A stretch of 64,000 nt of DNA from Saccopteryx bilineata (GCF_036850765.1 NC_089492.1:291856590-291920589), one strand, 5' to 3'. Shown: positions 45,005-56,885, numbered from the stretch's first letter. Numbers and translations are program-made. Notes: a model not told the origin generated them from the sequence alone.

Positions 45005-47316
45005 GGCCAGCAGACTGGCACAGACCTCTGCAGACTGTCACTACCTACAGCAGTGGGGGTGGCCAGGGTGCCCGTGTGCCAGGAGGAGGGAGGCAGCTTG
45101 GCTGGCCATGACCCCACCTGGGTATGGAAGTGAGAGCTGATCTGCTACACCACACCCAGCACAGCAAGACCTCGCCCTGGAGGGTGTGGCCCTAGAGCCC
45201 CAGGTGACCAGGCACTGCTCCTGACATCCCTCAGGCCACAGTACATCTTGTTGACCACCAGCAGCCCTCTTTCCAGTGGCAGGTCCTAGAATGACAGGCG
45301 CTCCTCTGGATGACAGCCCTGGCCTGGAGGGAGAACAGGCTCAAGTTGGCCCTAGAGGGCAATCCACAGGAGGCTCCCATTGACCCAAGTCCCACAGAAC
45401 TTCGGCCATCACAAACCTTGGCAAGCACATCAGTGACAGCGTCCCCCAGGGCAGCCAGCAGGTCGCTCAAACTGTTGTACCCGCAAAGACACAGTGGGCT
45501 TGTCGGGGTTCTGGCTCTTCAGTGAAGACTGAGCCCCAGCGGTGCCCCCAGGTTTTCAGAACACACAGACCAGTTTCCACAAGCAGGCCACACCCCATAT
45601 CACCAAGGGCTCATGGGGATGGGGGGGGGGTACAGAGCAGCCAGACCAGCAAACCATCCCAGCCTCAGAAGCACCTGCCCAGCCAGGAGTCATTGCTGGA
45701 GCCTAGGAGCACCCAGCCAGGGGTTGGCAGGCTTAGGGTCCTGGAAAGAGTGTGGAATTATGGACAGGGCCCTGGCTGGGTAAGCTCTGGGATCTGGCTC
45801 AGCTGGCACCACCAATCAGGAGATGACAGCCAGCCTGCGGCACAGGCACCCGGCATGGCTGGGATGGCCCCTGACTAGGACTCTGGGGACCAAGCCCCCT
45901 CAGCAGGCTGTTGGGGAAAGGTCCTAGGTGAGAAGCGTGGCCCACAGCCCACCAACAGACAGCAACCAGTGGAGGGCCAGGTGGACAGGCTGGCACCATA
46001 TTCCACTTGCCCAAGGAGAGGGCAACAGAGAGAAGAGGAATCAGCGGTGGGCCTGTGCTCCCCTCCCTGGCCACTGGAAGCTCGGCTCCTTGTAGAACCC
46101 CTTGCTCTCATTCAGATAGAGCTCTGGAAGGCAGAGGTCCCAGGTGTGTGCCCCAGACCTGCCACCACCCTGTCCCATCCTCCTGCACCCAGCCTTCTGT
46201 CCACCCTCAGTGCCCAGCTTGCCCACCCAGGGCATAGAGGTGCAGGCAGGGCTGAGTGTCCCCACTATTAAAGGATGCCCAGAGGTGATAGGTGAAAAGG
46301 AAAAAGCAGGATTCACCTGGACTCTGCCCTGGGGTCTGAGAAGGTGCTCGGAGAAGGTCCTGAGGGGTGGAGGTGGGGGCAGCTCAGCCTGGCCTCTTGT
46401 TCTAACTATTCTTCCTGAAAGAGAATCTAGGATGTTCAAGGTTTTATTTACAGTAATCAAATTGGGGTGGAAGATTAGGGGGGTGCAGGCAACTCAGGAA
46501 GGACTCTGGTGGGGATTCCAGGCCAGTCATCACTGGGAACACACTGTCGGTCCACTTTAGGAAGGACATCGGGACGGGGGATGGGATTCGAGGTCACAGC
46601 TGAAGCGCGCAGGAGAGATGAGGGGAGCTGACACAGGAGCTACCAAGTTCACTGGCTCCCAGAGAGAAGGGGCTGGCACAGAGGGGGCCGCTAATGTCCT
46701 CAGTGCGGGAAAGAGCTAAGTGGGGGGCTGAGTGGAGACCTCATGAGGACAGGGGTGGAAGGCGGGCTCCTTCAGCGCAGTAGACCCGGGTCCCTGGTCC
46801 AGATAGCTGCAGACCCACGTCCTCGGGCTACACACCCACTAGCGTGCAGGCCACGCTGGTCCAAGTGACCCGTAAGGATGCTGAGGTCCTGGGCAATCCT
46901 GTGACACTCCACACAGCCAAAGCTCCACAGGTCAGCCGCCACGGGCCCCTGCTTTTGCCACAGACTTTGTAGCTCCACGACATAATGTGGGCAGGTGTAT
47001 GGACGCCACGGGGCCACTAAGGGACCACTGCGCGCGCTCGTGCCCCTACCTTTATCCCGCAAGTCTCGCTGCGCCCCACCCCACCCCACCCCGACTTCCC
47101 TGCAAGGTCCTCCCTCCTCCTCACTCCGCCCAGCCGAGCTCCCAGGCAGCTCCGGCCCCAGATTCGCCCTGTTTTCCAGCTCCGCCCAAACGAGCATCCA
47201 CCCCAGCGGCCAGCAATCCCCTCAACCCTGCTCCTCACATCCCTCTCAATATTCCCAATGAGGTCCAGGATGCCGCTACCAAGGCTCCCGGGCAGGTACC
47301 TGGGGGCGCCCAACAT
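45005..47316 (-). pseudogene. PRXL2B: PRXL2B pseudogene (prostamide/prostaglandin F synthase)
   Basis: The peroxiredoxin-like 2B gene, which in other mammals reduces PGH2 and prostamide H2 to the F2 forms in the cytosol, survives as exon remnants in order on the minus strand. Exon 1 is tentative at 47239-47316. Exon 2, 46768-46981, keeps FGCVEC with the CxxC pair (46904-46915) and RIAQDLS; then a frameshift near 46848 moves LVGV..PE into another frame, where TAG (46828-46830) follows. Exon 3, 46074-46123 (ELYLNESKGFYKE), ends in TG where the donor GT should be. Exon 4, 45417-45480 (YNSLS..AALG), has its acceptor AG changed to GG. Exon 5, 45247-45323, has a second frameshift and TAG (45286-45288) before GLLVVNK. 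A trace of exon 6 (AEVCAS) lies near 45010-45040. The exon 2 acceptor also lacks AG. Introns are retained, so it is a decayed resident gene and not a processed copy. Confidence 0.88.
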
Positions 47317-47690
47317 CCTGCGCCGGTCCGCCCTCCCCTCCCCGGGCCCCACACGTGTGAGGACACAGGCTCCGGTGCGAGGAAGGTGCACGGGGCTCGT
47401 GACAGCCTCTCCCCGCTGAGATCTTGCTGTGGACCTCGCCAGGACCCCCTCAGCCTCCCCTCGGGTCTGCACCCGCACTGAGCTCCAGGCTCGGCCACGC
47501 CCCAGACCGCCTCCGCGCTCCGTCCCGCCTTTCCTCCGGGTCCCCGCCCAAGACCTTATTCTGGCCACAGAAAGGCCCTCACTCTCATATTTGCATATTC
47601 ATGTTACTTCGGCCAATGGCGCCTCAGTAGGCGGGGCTTCGCGCGCCGCCGGAGGCGGTACGCCTGCGCACAGCGCTGAAACAGTAAGGT
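46900..47690. promoter_or_regulatory. PRXL2B: CpG island and promoter of the dead PRXL2B
   Basis: A CpG-rich block with an octamer ATTTGCAT (47589-47596), a CCAAT box (47613-47617), a GC box near 47630-47638 and an NRF1-like TGCGCA near 47665. This is a compact housekeeping-type promoter, still well preserved. On the plus strand a strong donor-like AAG|GTGAGC sits at 47689-47690, so a divergent transcript is possible. Confidence 0.55.
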
Positions 47691-48068
47691 GAGCAATCTT
47701 CCTCCTTTAGGGAGGGCAGTCCTTGTTTTGTAAATTCCGTCCTCCCTCGAAAAGTATCCTCCTACATGTCCTCCCTTTTGATATTGGAAGACTAATCTGT
47801 AAATGTCCGTATTCCATCGATGCAGAGTCGATTCATTGCGTGTGATGTGACGTATTTATATCAAATGAGCACTTTTTTCTTACAATTACTATTAAAAATT
47901 AATAGGCAGATAAGCATAATTACAATATAAAATATTACACGTTTTTATTATGTATTTATCATATTACAGTGTATTATTGTTGCAATGAAGAAAATGTTGC
48001 TTTTATTTACGATACTGTTTTCTTCCATTTATTTTTGTCCTCCTTTTCATTGTAAAAAAGTTGGTCGC

Positions 48069-48285
48069 GGCCTGACCTGTGGTGGCGCAGTGGATAAAGC
48101 GTCGATCTAGAAATGCTGAGGTTGCTGGTTCGAAACCCTGGGCTTGCCTGGTCAGGGCACGTGTGGGAGTTGATGCTTCCAGCTCCTCCCCCCTTCTCTC
48201 TGTCTCTCCTCTCTCTCTCTGTCTCTCCCTCTCCTCTCTAAAATGAATAAATAAATAAATAAACTAAGCTTTAAAAAAAAAAAAG
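48069..48285 (+). repeat. SINE, 'CCTGACCTGTGGTGGCGCAG' family
   Basis: tRNA-like head with B box GGTTCGAAACCC, then 'ggagttgatgcttccagctcc', a CT-rich block and 'aaatgaataaataaa'. A perfect target duplication AAAGTTGGTCGC lies at 48057-48068 and 48286-48297. Confidence 0.93.
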
Positions 48286-48297
48286 AAAGTTGGTCGC

Positions 48298-48530
48298 CTT
48301 ATGCCCCAGGGAAGCCTGTGCTGCGCAGGGAGGGCGGCCGGACTCCCGGGATCCCGGTCCCGGCCCGGCCCAAAGAAGGAAGGGGCGATGACCGCGGCGC
48401 CGTGGTACGCTGTTCGCGGGCCGGCGTCCAGGCCACCGCTGGGAGCGCGGGAATCCTGGGCACCGGTCCCGCGGGGCACCGCCTAGCACGGGTCCAAGGA
48501 CATAGCCTTTCCTCGCGGTCTTTTTTCAGC
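48298..48530. promoter_or_regulatory. Isolated CpG-rich block between two SINEs
   Basis: Very CpG-dense for about 230 bases, bounded by SINE insertions on both sides. I see no convincing coding exon in it. It may be the distal part of the PRXL2B promoter island, pushed away by the insertions, or a separate small CpG island. Confidence 0.35.
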
Positions 48531-48543
48531 TTGAAAATCCCCA

Positions 48544-48929
48544 CCCTGGCCGGTTGGCTTAGTGGTAGAGCGTCGGCCTGGCGTGCAGAGGTCCTGGGTT
48601 CGATTCCCGGCCAGGGCATAGAGGAGAGGTGTCCATCTGCTTCTCCACCCCTCCCCCTCTCCTTCCTCTCTGTCTCTCTCTTCCCCTCCCGCAGCCGAGG
48701 CTCCATTGGAGCAAAGATGGCCCGGGCGCTGGGGATGGCTCCTTGGCCTTTGCCCCAGGCGCTAGATTGGCTCTGGTCCCGGCAGAGCGACGCCCCGGAT
48801 GGGCAGAGCATCGCCCCCTGGTGGGCATGCCGGGTGGATCCCGGTCGGGCGCATGCGGGAGTCTGTCTGACTGCCTACCCGTTTCCAGCTTCGGAAAAAT
48901 ACAAAAAAAAAAAACAAAAAAAGAAAAAA
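48544..48929 (+). repeat. SINE, 'CCTGGCCGGTTGGCTTAG' family
   Basis: Full length with head, B box GGTTCGATTCCC, and the 'ctccattggagcaaag' and 'gcatcgccccctggtggg' blocks. A perfect duplication GAAAATCCCC lies at 48534-48543 and 48930-48939. CpGs are well kept, suggesting a young copy. Confidence 0.92.
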
Positions 48930-49397
48930 GAAAATCCCCGCGGATGCCGAGTTTTCTCATCTCCACGCCTGTCTCAGTTCTGATCATAAAACACTACCAT
49001 TCATGCCGGCTCTCATCCCACAGACTTTGGTTGAAAAGGACCGGAAGCAGACAGCAGTGCCTTCTAGGACCCCGGAGACTTTGTCTTGTTTATTCTTCAC
49101 GCAAGCGCTGTGACACACAGAGTGTCTCCGACTTAGACCCTTGACCCTGGGGCACAGATGCAGGGGAAGCCAAGATGAGAGCAAACACGAGGCCAGCAAT
49201 GGAACAGGAAGCGGAAAAGCCAACAGGCAGAAGGGGTCACCGCAGCAGTCTAGGCCCTACTGGTCTCCCAGGTCCTGCCAAATGTCCTCACTGTGGCTAT
49301 GCAGGAGGCATCATCCGTGTTCCCTGAGAGGAGAGACCAGCTGATAAATGGCTTCAGGATGCAGACATCTGCGACATCTCTACTGTGTTTGCTGAAA

Positions 49398-49684
49398 TAT
49401 GCCAGCCCCCAGGAGATGCTCTGCCCATATGGAGCTGTTGCTTCATTGCTCAGCAACCAACCTATTTTTAGTGCCTAAGGCAAGGCCCCCGGAACCATCC
49501 TCAGCACCCAGAATGAACTCACTCCAATCAGGCCATGCTGTAAAGGACAAGAATAAGAGAAAAGAGGGAGGGGGAGAGGTGGAGAAGCGGATGGTCGCTT
49601 CTCTTGTGTGCCCTAACCAGGAATCAAACACAGGACATCCACACGCCAAGCGATGCTCTACCACTGAGCTAATCAGCCAGGGCT
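49398..49684 (-). repeat. Diverged SINE, 'CCTGGCCGGTTGGCTCAG' family
   Basis: Reverse orientation, with the tRNA-like head at the right end ('ctaccactgagctaatcagccagggc'). It is older and partly deleted compared with the neighbour at 49800. Confidence 0.8.
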
Positions 49685-49799
49685 GGAGACTTATATTTTA
49701 TTTTTTTATAATAATTCTTTTATTTTTTACAATTTATTTATTTTTTTTTTACATTTTATTTATTCATTTTTTTATTTTTTTATTTTTTATTTATTTTTT

Positions 49800-50163
49800 T
49801 TTTCATTTTTCTGAAGCTGGAAACGGGGAGAGACAGTCAGACAGACTCCCGCATGCGCCCGACCGGGACCCACCCGGCACGCCCACCAGGGGCGACGCTC
49901 TGCCCATCCTGGGCGTCGCCATGTTACGACCAGAGCCACTCTAGCGCCTGGGGCAGAGGCCACAGAGCCATCCCCAGCGCCCGGGCCATCTTTGCTCCAA
50001 TGGAGCCTTGGCTGCGGGAGGGGAAGAGAGAGACAGAGAGGAAAGCGTGGCGGAGGGGTGGAGAAGCAAATGGGCGCTTCTCCTGTGTGCCCTGGCCGGG
50101 AATCGAACCCAGGTCCTCCACACGCTAGGCCGACGCTCTACCGCTGAGCCAACCGGCCAGTGC
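49800..50163 (-). repeat. SINE, 'CCTGGCCGGTTGGCTCAG' family
   Basis: Reverse orientation, near full length, with the B box complement (GGGAATCGAACCC) near 50098-50111. An AT-rich T-tract lies at its left (49686-49800). Confidence 0.9.
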
Positions 50164-50360
50164 TATTTATTCATTTTTTTAGAGAGAGGAGACACAGAGA
50201 GAGAAAGAGACAGAGAGAGGAAAGAGATAGAAAGAACAGAGGGAGGAGCAGGAAGCATCAACTCCCATATGTGCCTTGACCAGGCAAGCCTGGGGTTTCG
50301 AACCGGCGACCTCAGCATTCCAGGTCAATGCTTTTACCCACTGCGCCACCACAGGTCAGG
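50164..50360 (-). repeat. SINE, 'CCTGACCTGTGGTGGCGCAG' family
   Basis: Reverse orientation, directly abutting the previous SINE. The left end 'tatttattcatttttttagagagagg' is the tail and 'ccactgcgccaccacaggtcaggc' is the head. Confidence 0.9.
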
Positions 50361-51401
50361 CGAGACTCTTATATTTTAGCCAACAAGGTGTCATTTCTGT
50401 CTTTAGAAATGTGCTCATTACAATCACTTTGTAACCTTTGAGAGCACCACAAAGGTCAAATGTAACATCTCAAAACACACTTTACAACAGCCCAAGCTCT
50501 TCTAGACACCTGTTTTATACAAATACAAACCCAACGGTCTTACCTGGGGCCCTTAGGAGATGCTCACAGAAGACGAGTGCAAGCCTCAGCCAGGAGGTCA
50601 GGGAAAGGAGAGGAAAAAGGGCAGGAAAGAGGAGGTGACAGGAGGGAAAGAGAGGGTTGATTCCTGGAGCTCAGGGCCCCTGAGCAGCAGTGCAGACCCA
50701 CTGCTACACATGGTTGTTTGTCAGGACTGGGCCACGCAGAGGAAACTGGTGCTCACCTGTATCTTAGTATACCTGCGTACACAGGTCTGTCTCACCTGTG
50801 CTGACATCTCTGATACACATGTGTGTAGAGAGTGTGGGTGTGCAATCCTAATTCATTCCCTGTGAAATCCCAGAAGAGGTGACACCCGGGTGACAGTGAG
50901 CACTCCCAGCCCACTAAGGTTGGTTTCTAAACACCATTCTCCACAAGCCCAGTCAGGATTGTGTTTGGAGGTTTGCCTAGGCCTGGGATAAAGGCACAGG
51001 AAGAACCAAGTATGCCCGGAACATCCTGTTAGGCAGAAGTTACGGAAAGGCTCATGGAATGAGAGGGGTGTGTTCTATGAATCCAGGAGCCAGCTGAAAG
51101 TGACTCCTGCTGGGAAAATTTTAGCACCAGAATATAGGAGAGTAACAGGTTAGAACCCAGTGACTAAAATAGGAACTCGTGAGGCCATCAAGATTTCTAT
51201 CCATGAGTGAGTGAGTGAGTGAGTGAATGTCATCCAGTGTGATGCCATCGTTCAGGCGAGAAAATCAATGCACGGACGCAGGTGAGAAATGGAACTGTTC
51301 AGTCTCAGAGCCTCTCCTGCAGACATAGTGACACTCAGTGTCCTCACCTTTCCGGGTTTCTCCAGGAATCTGATGAGGAACAGCAGCTTATCAAAGTAAT
51401 T
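50361..51401. other. Intergenic, nothing recognised
   Basis: Unique-looking DNA between the SINE cluster and the TNFRSF14 3' end. A short (GAGT)n run lies near 51206-51226. No gene is supported. Confidence 0.5.
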
Positions 51402-51407
51402 TTTAAT
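51402..51407 (-). terminator. TNFRSF14: Candidate TNFRSF14 poly(A) signal ATTAAA
   Basis: TTTAAT on the plus strand, about 380 bases past the TNFRSF14 stop codon. It is the nearest poly(A) hexamer I see in the right orientation. Confidence 0.35.
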
Positions 51408-53979
51408 TAATGAAAAAGTTACACAGCACACAAACAATTTGGAAATAACTCCCAAGACTGATATTCATGGCCCTTGGAGCCCAGTCCTGGGAGGTGCCCA
51501 CAGGCCCACCCTGCAGCAGAGCGGCTGAGGCTCAGAGGGCCAGGGAACAGGCCAAAGTGCACGCAAGCGTGTCCTGAGGGTCCATCCTCATGGTGCTGGA
51601 TCCGCAAGGTGCAAGTGTGTGGTCCCCAAAGCCTGCGGAGCAGTAGCATGTCTCTTATGCCAGGTGCAGGCTATGCCATCTAGGAGCACGGGTCCCAGTG
51701 GCTCCCCTGGCCTCCACATTTGATCCTTGGGCGCCTGGCAGCTTTCAGTGGGTTCAGATGGCTGCATCCTGCTGCCATTTATCAGCTTTCTAGGTCTTCT
51801 CATGGAATACAGGTGCTGTCTCCTCTACGGGGTCTGTGGTGACGACTGGCAGGACTCGAGGGCCTGGAAGGGCCTGAGTGGCTGCTGTGTCCCCTGCTGC
51901 CTGCTGTCTTTCTCTCTGCCAGGCACATACAGCATACAGACCCTGTGGCTGGCTCCCTCCGCAGGGGCCCCATGCCCAGGGCCCATCTGTCTCCTGTGAC
52001 CTCCCTTCCTGAGTTAGGAGTTAGTGTGTTGTACACTAAGGACTCAGTACCCTCAGGGAACCGAGACCCCACCCAGCCCAGCTGCCTCACCGCCACTGTG
52101 GGGACAAGCAACAGTACCTGAGGATAGAATCGCCTTTGTGTAAATCTTCCTGCAAAACAGAGACAGGCATGTCAGGAAGGAGCCAAACAGCTGGGGACCC
52201 TGTGCTGCCTACTTCTCCCTGTGCACTTTCCCAGAGAGACGGACCCCTCAGAGGCAGGCAAGTCTACGGACGGAATTTCTGCAGGGCCTGTGCCTGGGGA
52301 GCCAGGACAAGTGAAAAGACATGGGGCATCCCTGCCACCTCCCCAGCTGCCATAACCGGTCCCTAACTCACTCCAATTTGACCATCAACCAGGGAGAGGG
52401 GTGAGCACCTCACAGAGGAGCAGGTGCCCCAGAAACAGGGGAGAAGGGACACTGCCCAGCGGCCAGAACCTGGGGCTCTGACATCCCCCCGGGGTGAGGA
52501 CACAGGACAGACTTGCCCACAGCAGCCCGACAGCCTGCCCATCTCTGCTCAGTGCCTGCTCCCCCTGCCTGCCCTGTCTCCCCAGGGCTGACAGAGAGCC
52601 CTGTGCAGGGGACTGTGGCTGAGGGAGGGAATGAAAGAATGACACTCGGCCCTCCTGTGAGCTTCTCTGTCCCCTGAGGGCATCAGGAGCTCAGGTCCAC
52701 GGCCTGTGCAGGCACCTTGCTGACACAGGAGGTCCCCGTGCTATGGATGGGAGGTCCCATGCTCCTGGACACCTCGGGTCCCTCCCAAATTTGAGAAACA
52801 GAGCCACGGAGGCTGCCTAGAATACTAGTGCTGGGGCCTGCGCCCTGATAGGACCAGGGGCTATTGCTTACCTTGTAACTTTATCATTCCCATGCCTATG
52901 ATGACACACCACAGGACAGGGATGAGGCCCAGGAAGAGCTGATGTCTCCTATAGGAGCATGTGACATCTGTGCTGTTGGTCCCAGGGTTCACCTCCATCT
53001 CAAGTGGGCCGCTGCACCTAAGAGACAGGAGCGGTGGGAACGTGGGACAGCAGATGTGGTCATTTCCTTGGTCTGATGTTCGCTATGACCTGCAAGCGTC
53101 ACTGCTGGGCTCAAACAGGTGAAGGCCGCTGCCCTGGGACCTGGTGATGGGGTGGCTGTTGGGGGTGAACTAAGGTCTGCCCGACTCTCCGTGCCCACAG
53201 CTCCAAGGAGACGAGGGAGGAGAGGAAGAGGCAGAAGAACGAGGATGGAACAGGGACACGACACGAGAGAGAGCAGGAGGACAGTGACAGAGATCAGGAC
53301 ATGGAGAGGGACAGCAAGGAAACAGACAAAGGGTGAAAACAGAGCTGGTGTCAGGGACGAACAACGGTTCAAGTCAGTGCCAGGGACAAAGAGAGACTTG
53401 GCGAGGAGACAAGGATGGGTGGGGAGGACGGAAAGAGAGGGACCGACCTGGGAGGGGGACAAGGAGGATCAGGGCAGGGTTGAGATAGGGGACCCCTGGA
53501 ACTCTCCCCTGTGGCAGCCACATCTGCTAGCCCCAACCTCCCCCAGACAGTCGGAGCATCCAGGTCATAGCTGGAACCTGGGGATCAACATTCAGGGGTT
53601 CCTGCTGCAGGGAGAGTGAGGTCCACACTTTGAGAACCTCCTTTATGTCTTTTTCTGACTCCAGAGTCACAGGGAAGCACCTCAGCCCTCACACCGGGGA
53701 ACACCACAGGCCACAGAATTAGGGGTCTCAGCAGTAGCATCCTTGACATGGGTTCTTAGCTAACATGATGAGTTGTGTGAGTCACAGGATTTATGCAGAT
53801 GTGGCCAAGGTGAGGCCCGCAGTCTCCCCGCTGGGGGAGGGCCCTTACCTCCCAGGGCAGTACTGAGGAACCCTCTCCTAAGACCATCCCGGGATCACCT
53901 ACCTGGTCCAGGGCTGACACACCTCCACAGTCCCACCGGGAGAGAAAGTGCCTGGCAGGCAGTCTTCATACAACATGTC

Positions 53980-53982
53980 CTA
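53980..53982 (-). other. TNFRSF14: In-frame TAG in TNFRSF14 exon 5
   Basis: The frame is fixed by exon 4 (ends with one base of a codon) and by exon 6, which continues open through exons 7 and 8. The stop falls five codons into exon 5, before the last cysteine-rich segment and the membrane helix. Any product would be soluble and truncated, and the mRNA a likely nonsense-mediated decay target. Confidence 0.8.
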
Positions 53983-54544
53983 CAACTCGGTGCCTGACAA
54001 CTGATAGTGTCAGGCAGAGGGTTCCTGGGCCCTCCCCCACCCCTTGGGCTTGGGTCGGGGTCTGTCTTCAGAGGTGCTGTGCTCACCTGTCCCCTGCACC
54101 CTCTGGCCTGGTCCACAGACACTGTGGGGCCTGCACTCGGCACAGTCATCCACGTCATGATGCACACAGAAGTGGCCTTGGGCACAGCTGCACACAGTGT
54201 TCGCCGTGCTGGTGCAATTCTGCCTAGTCGCCAGGCCCATGTCTGGGATCACAGAGAAGGAGCTCAGAGCGGCAGCAAGGGCTGCCACTGGTGATGGTGA
54301 GCTCCCCGTCACAGAAGGAAACCAAGCTGAGGGCTAGACAGCACCTGCAGGCCTGGGGCTCCCACCAGGGGACTGGTAAGTGCTTCCACCTGGAACCCTG
54401 CCAGGTGCATACCAGGCTCAGCCAAAAAAAACATACTACTGGGAGGTGCTGGTCACAGAAAGTGAGTCGCAAAGGGTCCAAGGGGCATGACTAGCAGCAG
54501 ACAGGAAAAGTCAGGAGGCAGGGGGGATGGCAGAAGGGTCTTTT

Positions 54545-54922
54545 TTTTCTTTTTTTTTTTTTAGTATACTTTTTTTAGTGAGAAGCAGGGAGGCAGAGAG
54601 ATAGACTCTCGCATGTGCCCGACCAGAATCCACCCAGCAAAGTCACTTGGGGGCGATGCTCTGCCCATCTGGAGCGTTGCTCTGTTGCAACCAAAGCCAT
54701 TCTAGCACTTGAGGCAGAGGCCATGGAGCCATCCTCAGCTCCCAGGCCAACTTTGCTCCAATGGAGCCTTGGCTTCAGGAGGAGAAGAGAGAGATAGAGA
54801 GAAATGTGAGGGGGAGGGGTGGAGAAGCAGATGGGTGCTTCTCCTGTGTGCCCTGGCCAGGAATCGAACCCAGGACTTCCACACACTGGGCCAACACTAC
54901 CACTGAGCCAACTAGCCAGGGC
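54545..54922 (-). repeat. SINE, 'CCTGGCCGGTTGGCTCAG' family, in TNFRSF14 intron 3
   Basis: Reverse orientation, from a poly(T) start to 'gagccaactagccagggc'. Flanks AGGGTCTTTTTT and AGAGTCTTTTTT look like a target duplication. Confidence 0.88.
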
Positions 54923-55683
54923 CTAGAGAGTCTTTTTTATAGGAGTCCCGGCCTTTAGGGGAGACTGAGACCTCCCAAACTGGGCCCCAACAAGAAATCA
55001 AAATCAGCTTTGGGGCAGGCCAAGGTGAGTCGCAGCGCCCTGCCTCCTAGCCTGGAGACGCGCCCTCAGACAGGTTCCCAGCCCACAGACCAGGCTGGTC
55101 ACATGGCAGCGGCAGGACAGTGAGAGCCCCCTCCACAGGCAGTGGCAGTGGGGAGCCCACAGAGGGACAGCCTCAATGCCATCTGTCCTCAGCTCAGCCC
55201 AGTCGGACAGGGGTTCACTTGGGGGGATCTGTGGTTGCAGCATGAGGCTCACTCCCACCTCACTGAACCCCTAAGCCTTCTGGCCTCCACCTTCATCCTG
55301 GACCCTCACAGACACAGGAATTGTCCCTCCTATAGCAGATGGTGGGACGCCCAGCACAGGCTGACCTGGCACCCCTTCAGGGACTATCTTTTGCACCAAT
55401 ATTTTCAAAGTCGCTACCTAATTTCATTTCTGGGGACCCTGGGAAGGAGATCCTGGGTGCTGTTATGGGGTTTGGGGTGGGGATGACCCCCGTCCTGTTG
55501 GCAGAGCTTTGAGTGCTCAGAGGCTGGGTCCACTGCTGGCCACCATCTCCGAGGATGAACAACAGCTCAGCCATGCAGACCCAGGCCTCGGGGCACAGTG
55601 GATATCAAGTGGGACCAGGGGCTTGGGAGCCCCCACGAGAGTCCCAGCAGCACAGGATCCCTCCCCACCCCCTAGAGCCTGGG

Positions 55684-55901
55684 AGAGGGTCCCCCACCCT
55701 GCTACTCCTCTGTCCACAGGACAGCAGGGCATCCAGTGAAAGGCCGTGCCCACCCTGCACCACCCACACAGCCCCAATGCCCTGTGCCTGGGAGAGGGTC
55801 CCCCACCCTGCCACTCCTCTGTCCACAGGACAGCAGGTTATCCAGTGAAAGGCCATGCCCACTCTGTACCACCCACACAGCCCCAATAGCCCTGTGGGAG
55901 C
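55684..55901. repeat. 109-bp tandem duplication
   Basis: The block starting 'agagggtcccccaccctg' at 55684 recurs at 55793 with a few changes, including 'ctctgtccacaggacagcag' and 'cacccacacagccccaat' in both copies. It lies in the interval where TNFRSF14 exon 2 should be. There is no coding sense in it. Confidence 0.85.
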
Positions 55902-56629
55902 TGTGTGATGCTCCAGCAACCCCAGTTGCATGCAACTGCCTGAGGGCGCCCTGCAGGGACCAGGAACAGGCTCTGGGGTGCTGGGACCTCTACCACACCC
56001 GGCCACACCCCCATTCCCCTCTCAACTCCTACGATCCTCCTCAGGCTGGGTGTGCCAGAAGGAGGAGGGCCTTCTCCCTACACCTGCTGAGGCCCCCCAG
56101 GACCCACACCTCTGACTTTCAACACACCCATCCTATCAGATACACCCTGAAAGATCATTTTATCTCTCCCCCACCCTGGACAGGGGACACACTCAGGCAC
56201 AGAGAGGAGCAGGACTTACCCACAGGCATCAGCGAGTCTAAGCCTGAGTGGGATGTGGCAGGTCTGTCTCATTCTGCCCTCCCCCAGCCCTGCCCACCCT
56301 CCCCCCCACACCCCAACATCAAGCCTCTGGGTCCTGAGTGCTGATGCCTGAATTAGGCCTGAAGAGTGAGGGGTGCCCCCCCAAAGTGCTGCCTGTGCCA
56401 GGTCTTTGCTGAAACCTCACCTCTTCTAGGAAGCCTTCTCTGATTGCTGAGTGTAATGCTTGCCTCTCCTCCACCCTCCACCCTCTCACCCTGGATCCCA
56501 CTCTCTTTCTTCTGTTTATTCTTATCTGACCAGCCCCTGCAATGCAGACTCAGGGCATAGGGAGTGTTTAGTCCTTGGCACCAGGAAGAACACCTGGATT
56601 ACAGGTGTCTGCATCAACCACTCAGTCAC

Positions 56630-56885
56630 TCACTCATCCATCCATTCATCTATTCATCATCCATCCATCCATCATTCATCCATCCATTCACCATCCACCC
56701 ATGCCATCCACCATCCATCCATCCACTCATCCGTCCATCCATCCATCCTCCATCCATCATCCATCCATCCATCCATCATCCATGGACCCATCTATGTCCA
56801 TCACCATCCATCCATCCATCCATCCATCCATCCATCAATCCATCCACCCATCCACCATCCATCATCCATCCATCCATTCATTTAT
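56630..56885. repeat. (ATCC)n microsatellite
   Basis: Imperfect CATC/CCAT repeats over about 250 bases just downstream (minus sense) of the candidate TNFRSF14 exon 1. The histidine/proline/serine-rich open frames are artefacts. Confidence 0.95.

Noticed and set aside
45005..47316. PRXL2B as a processed retrocopy
   Set aside because: Exon remnants are separated by intron-sized gaps, lie at the syntenic position and keep a promoter island, so this is the original locus.
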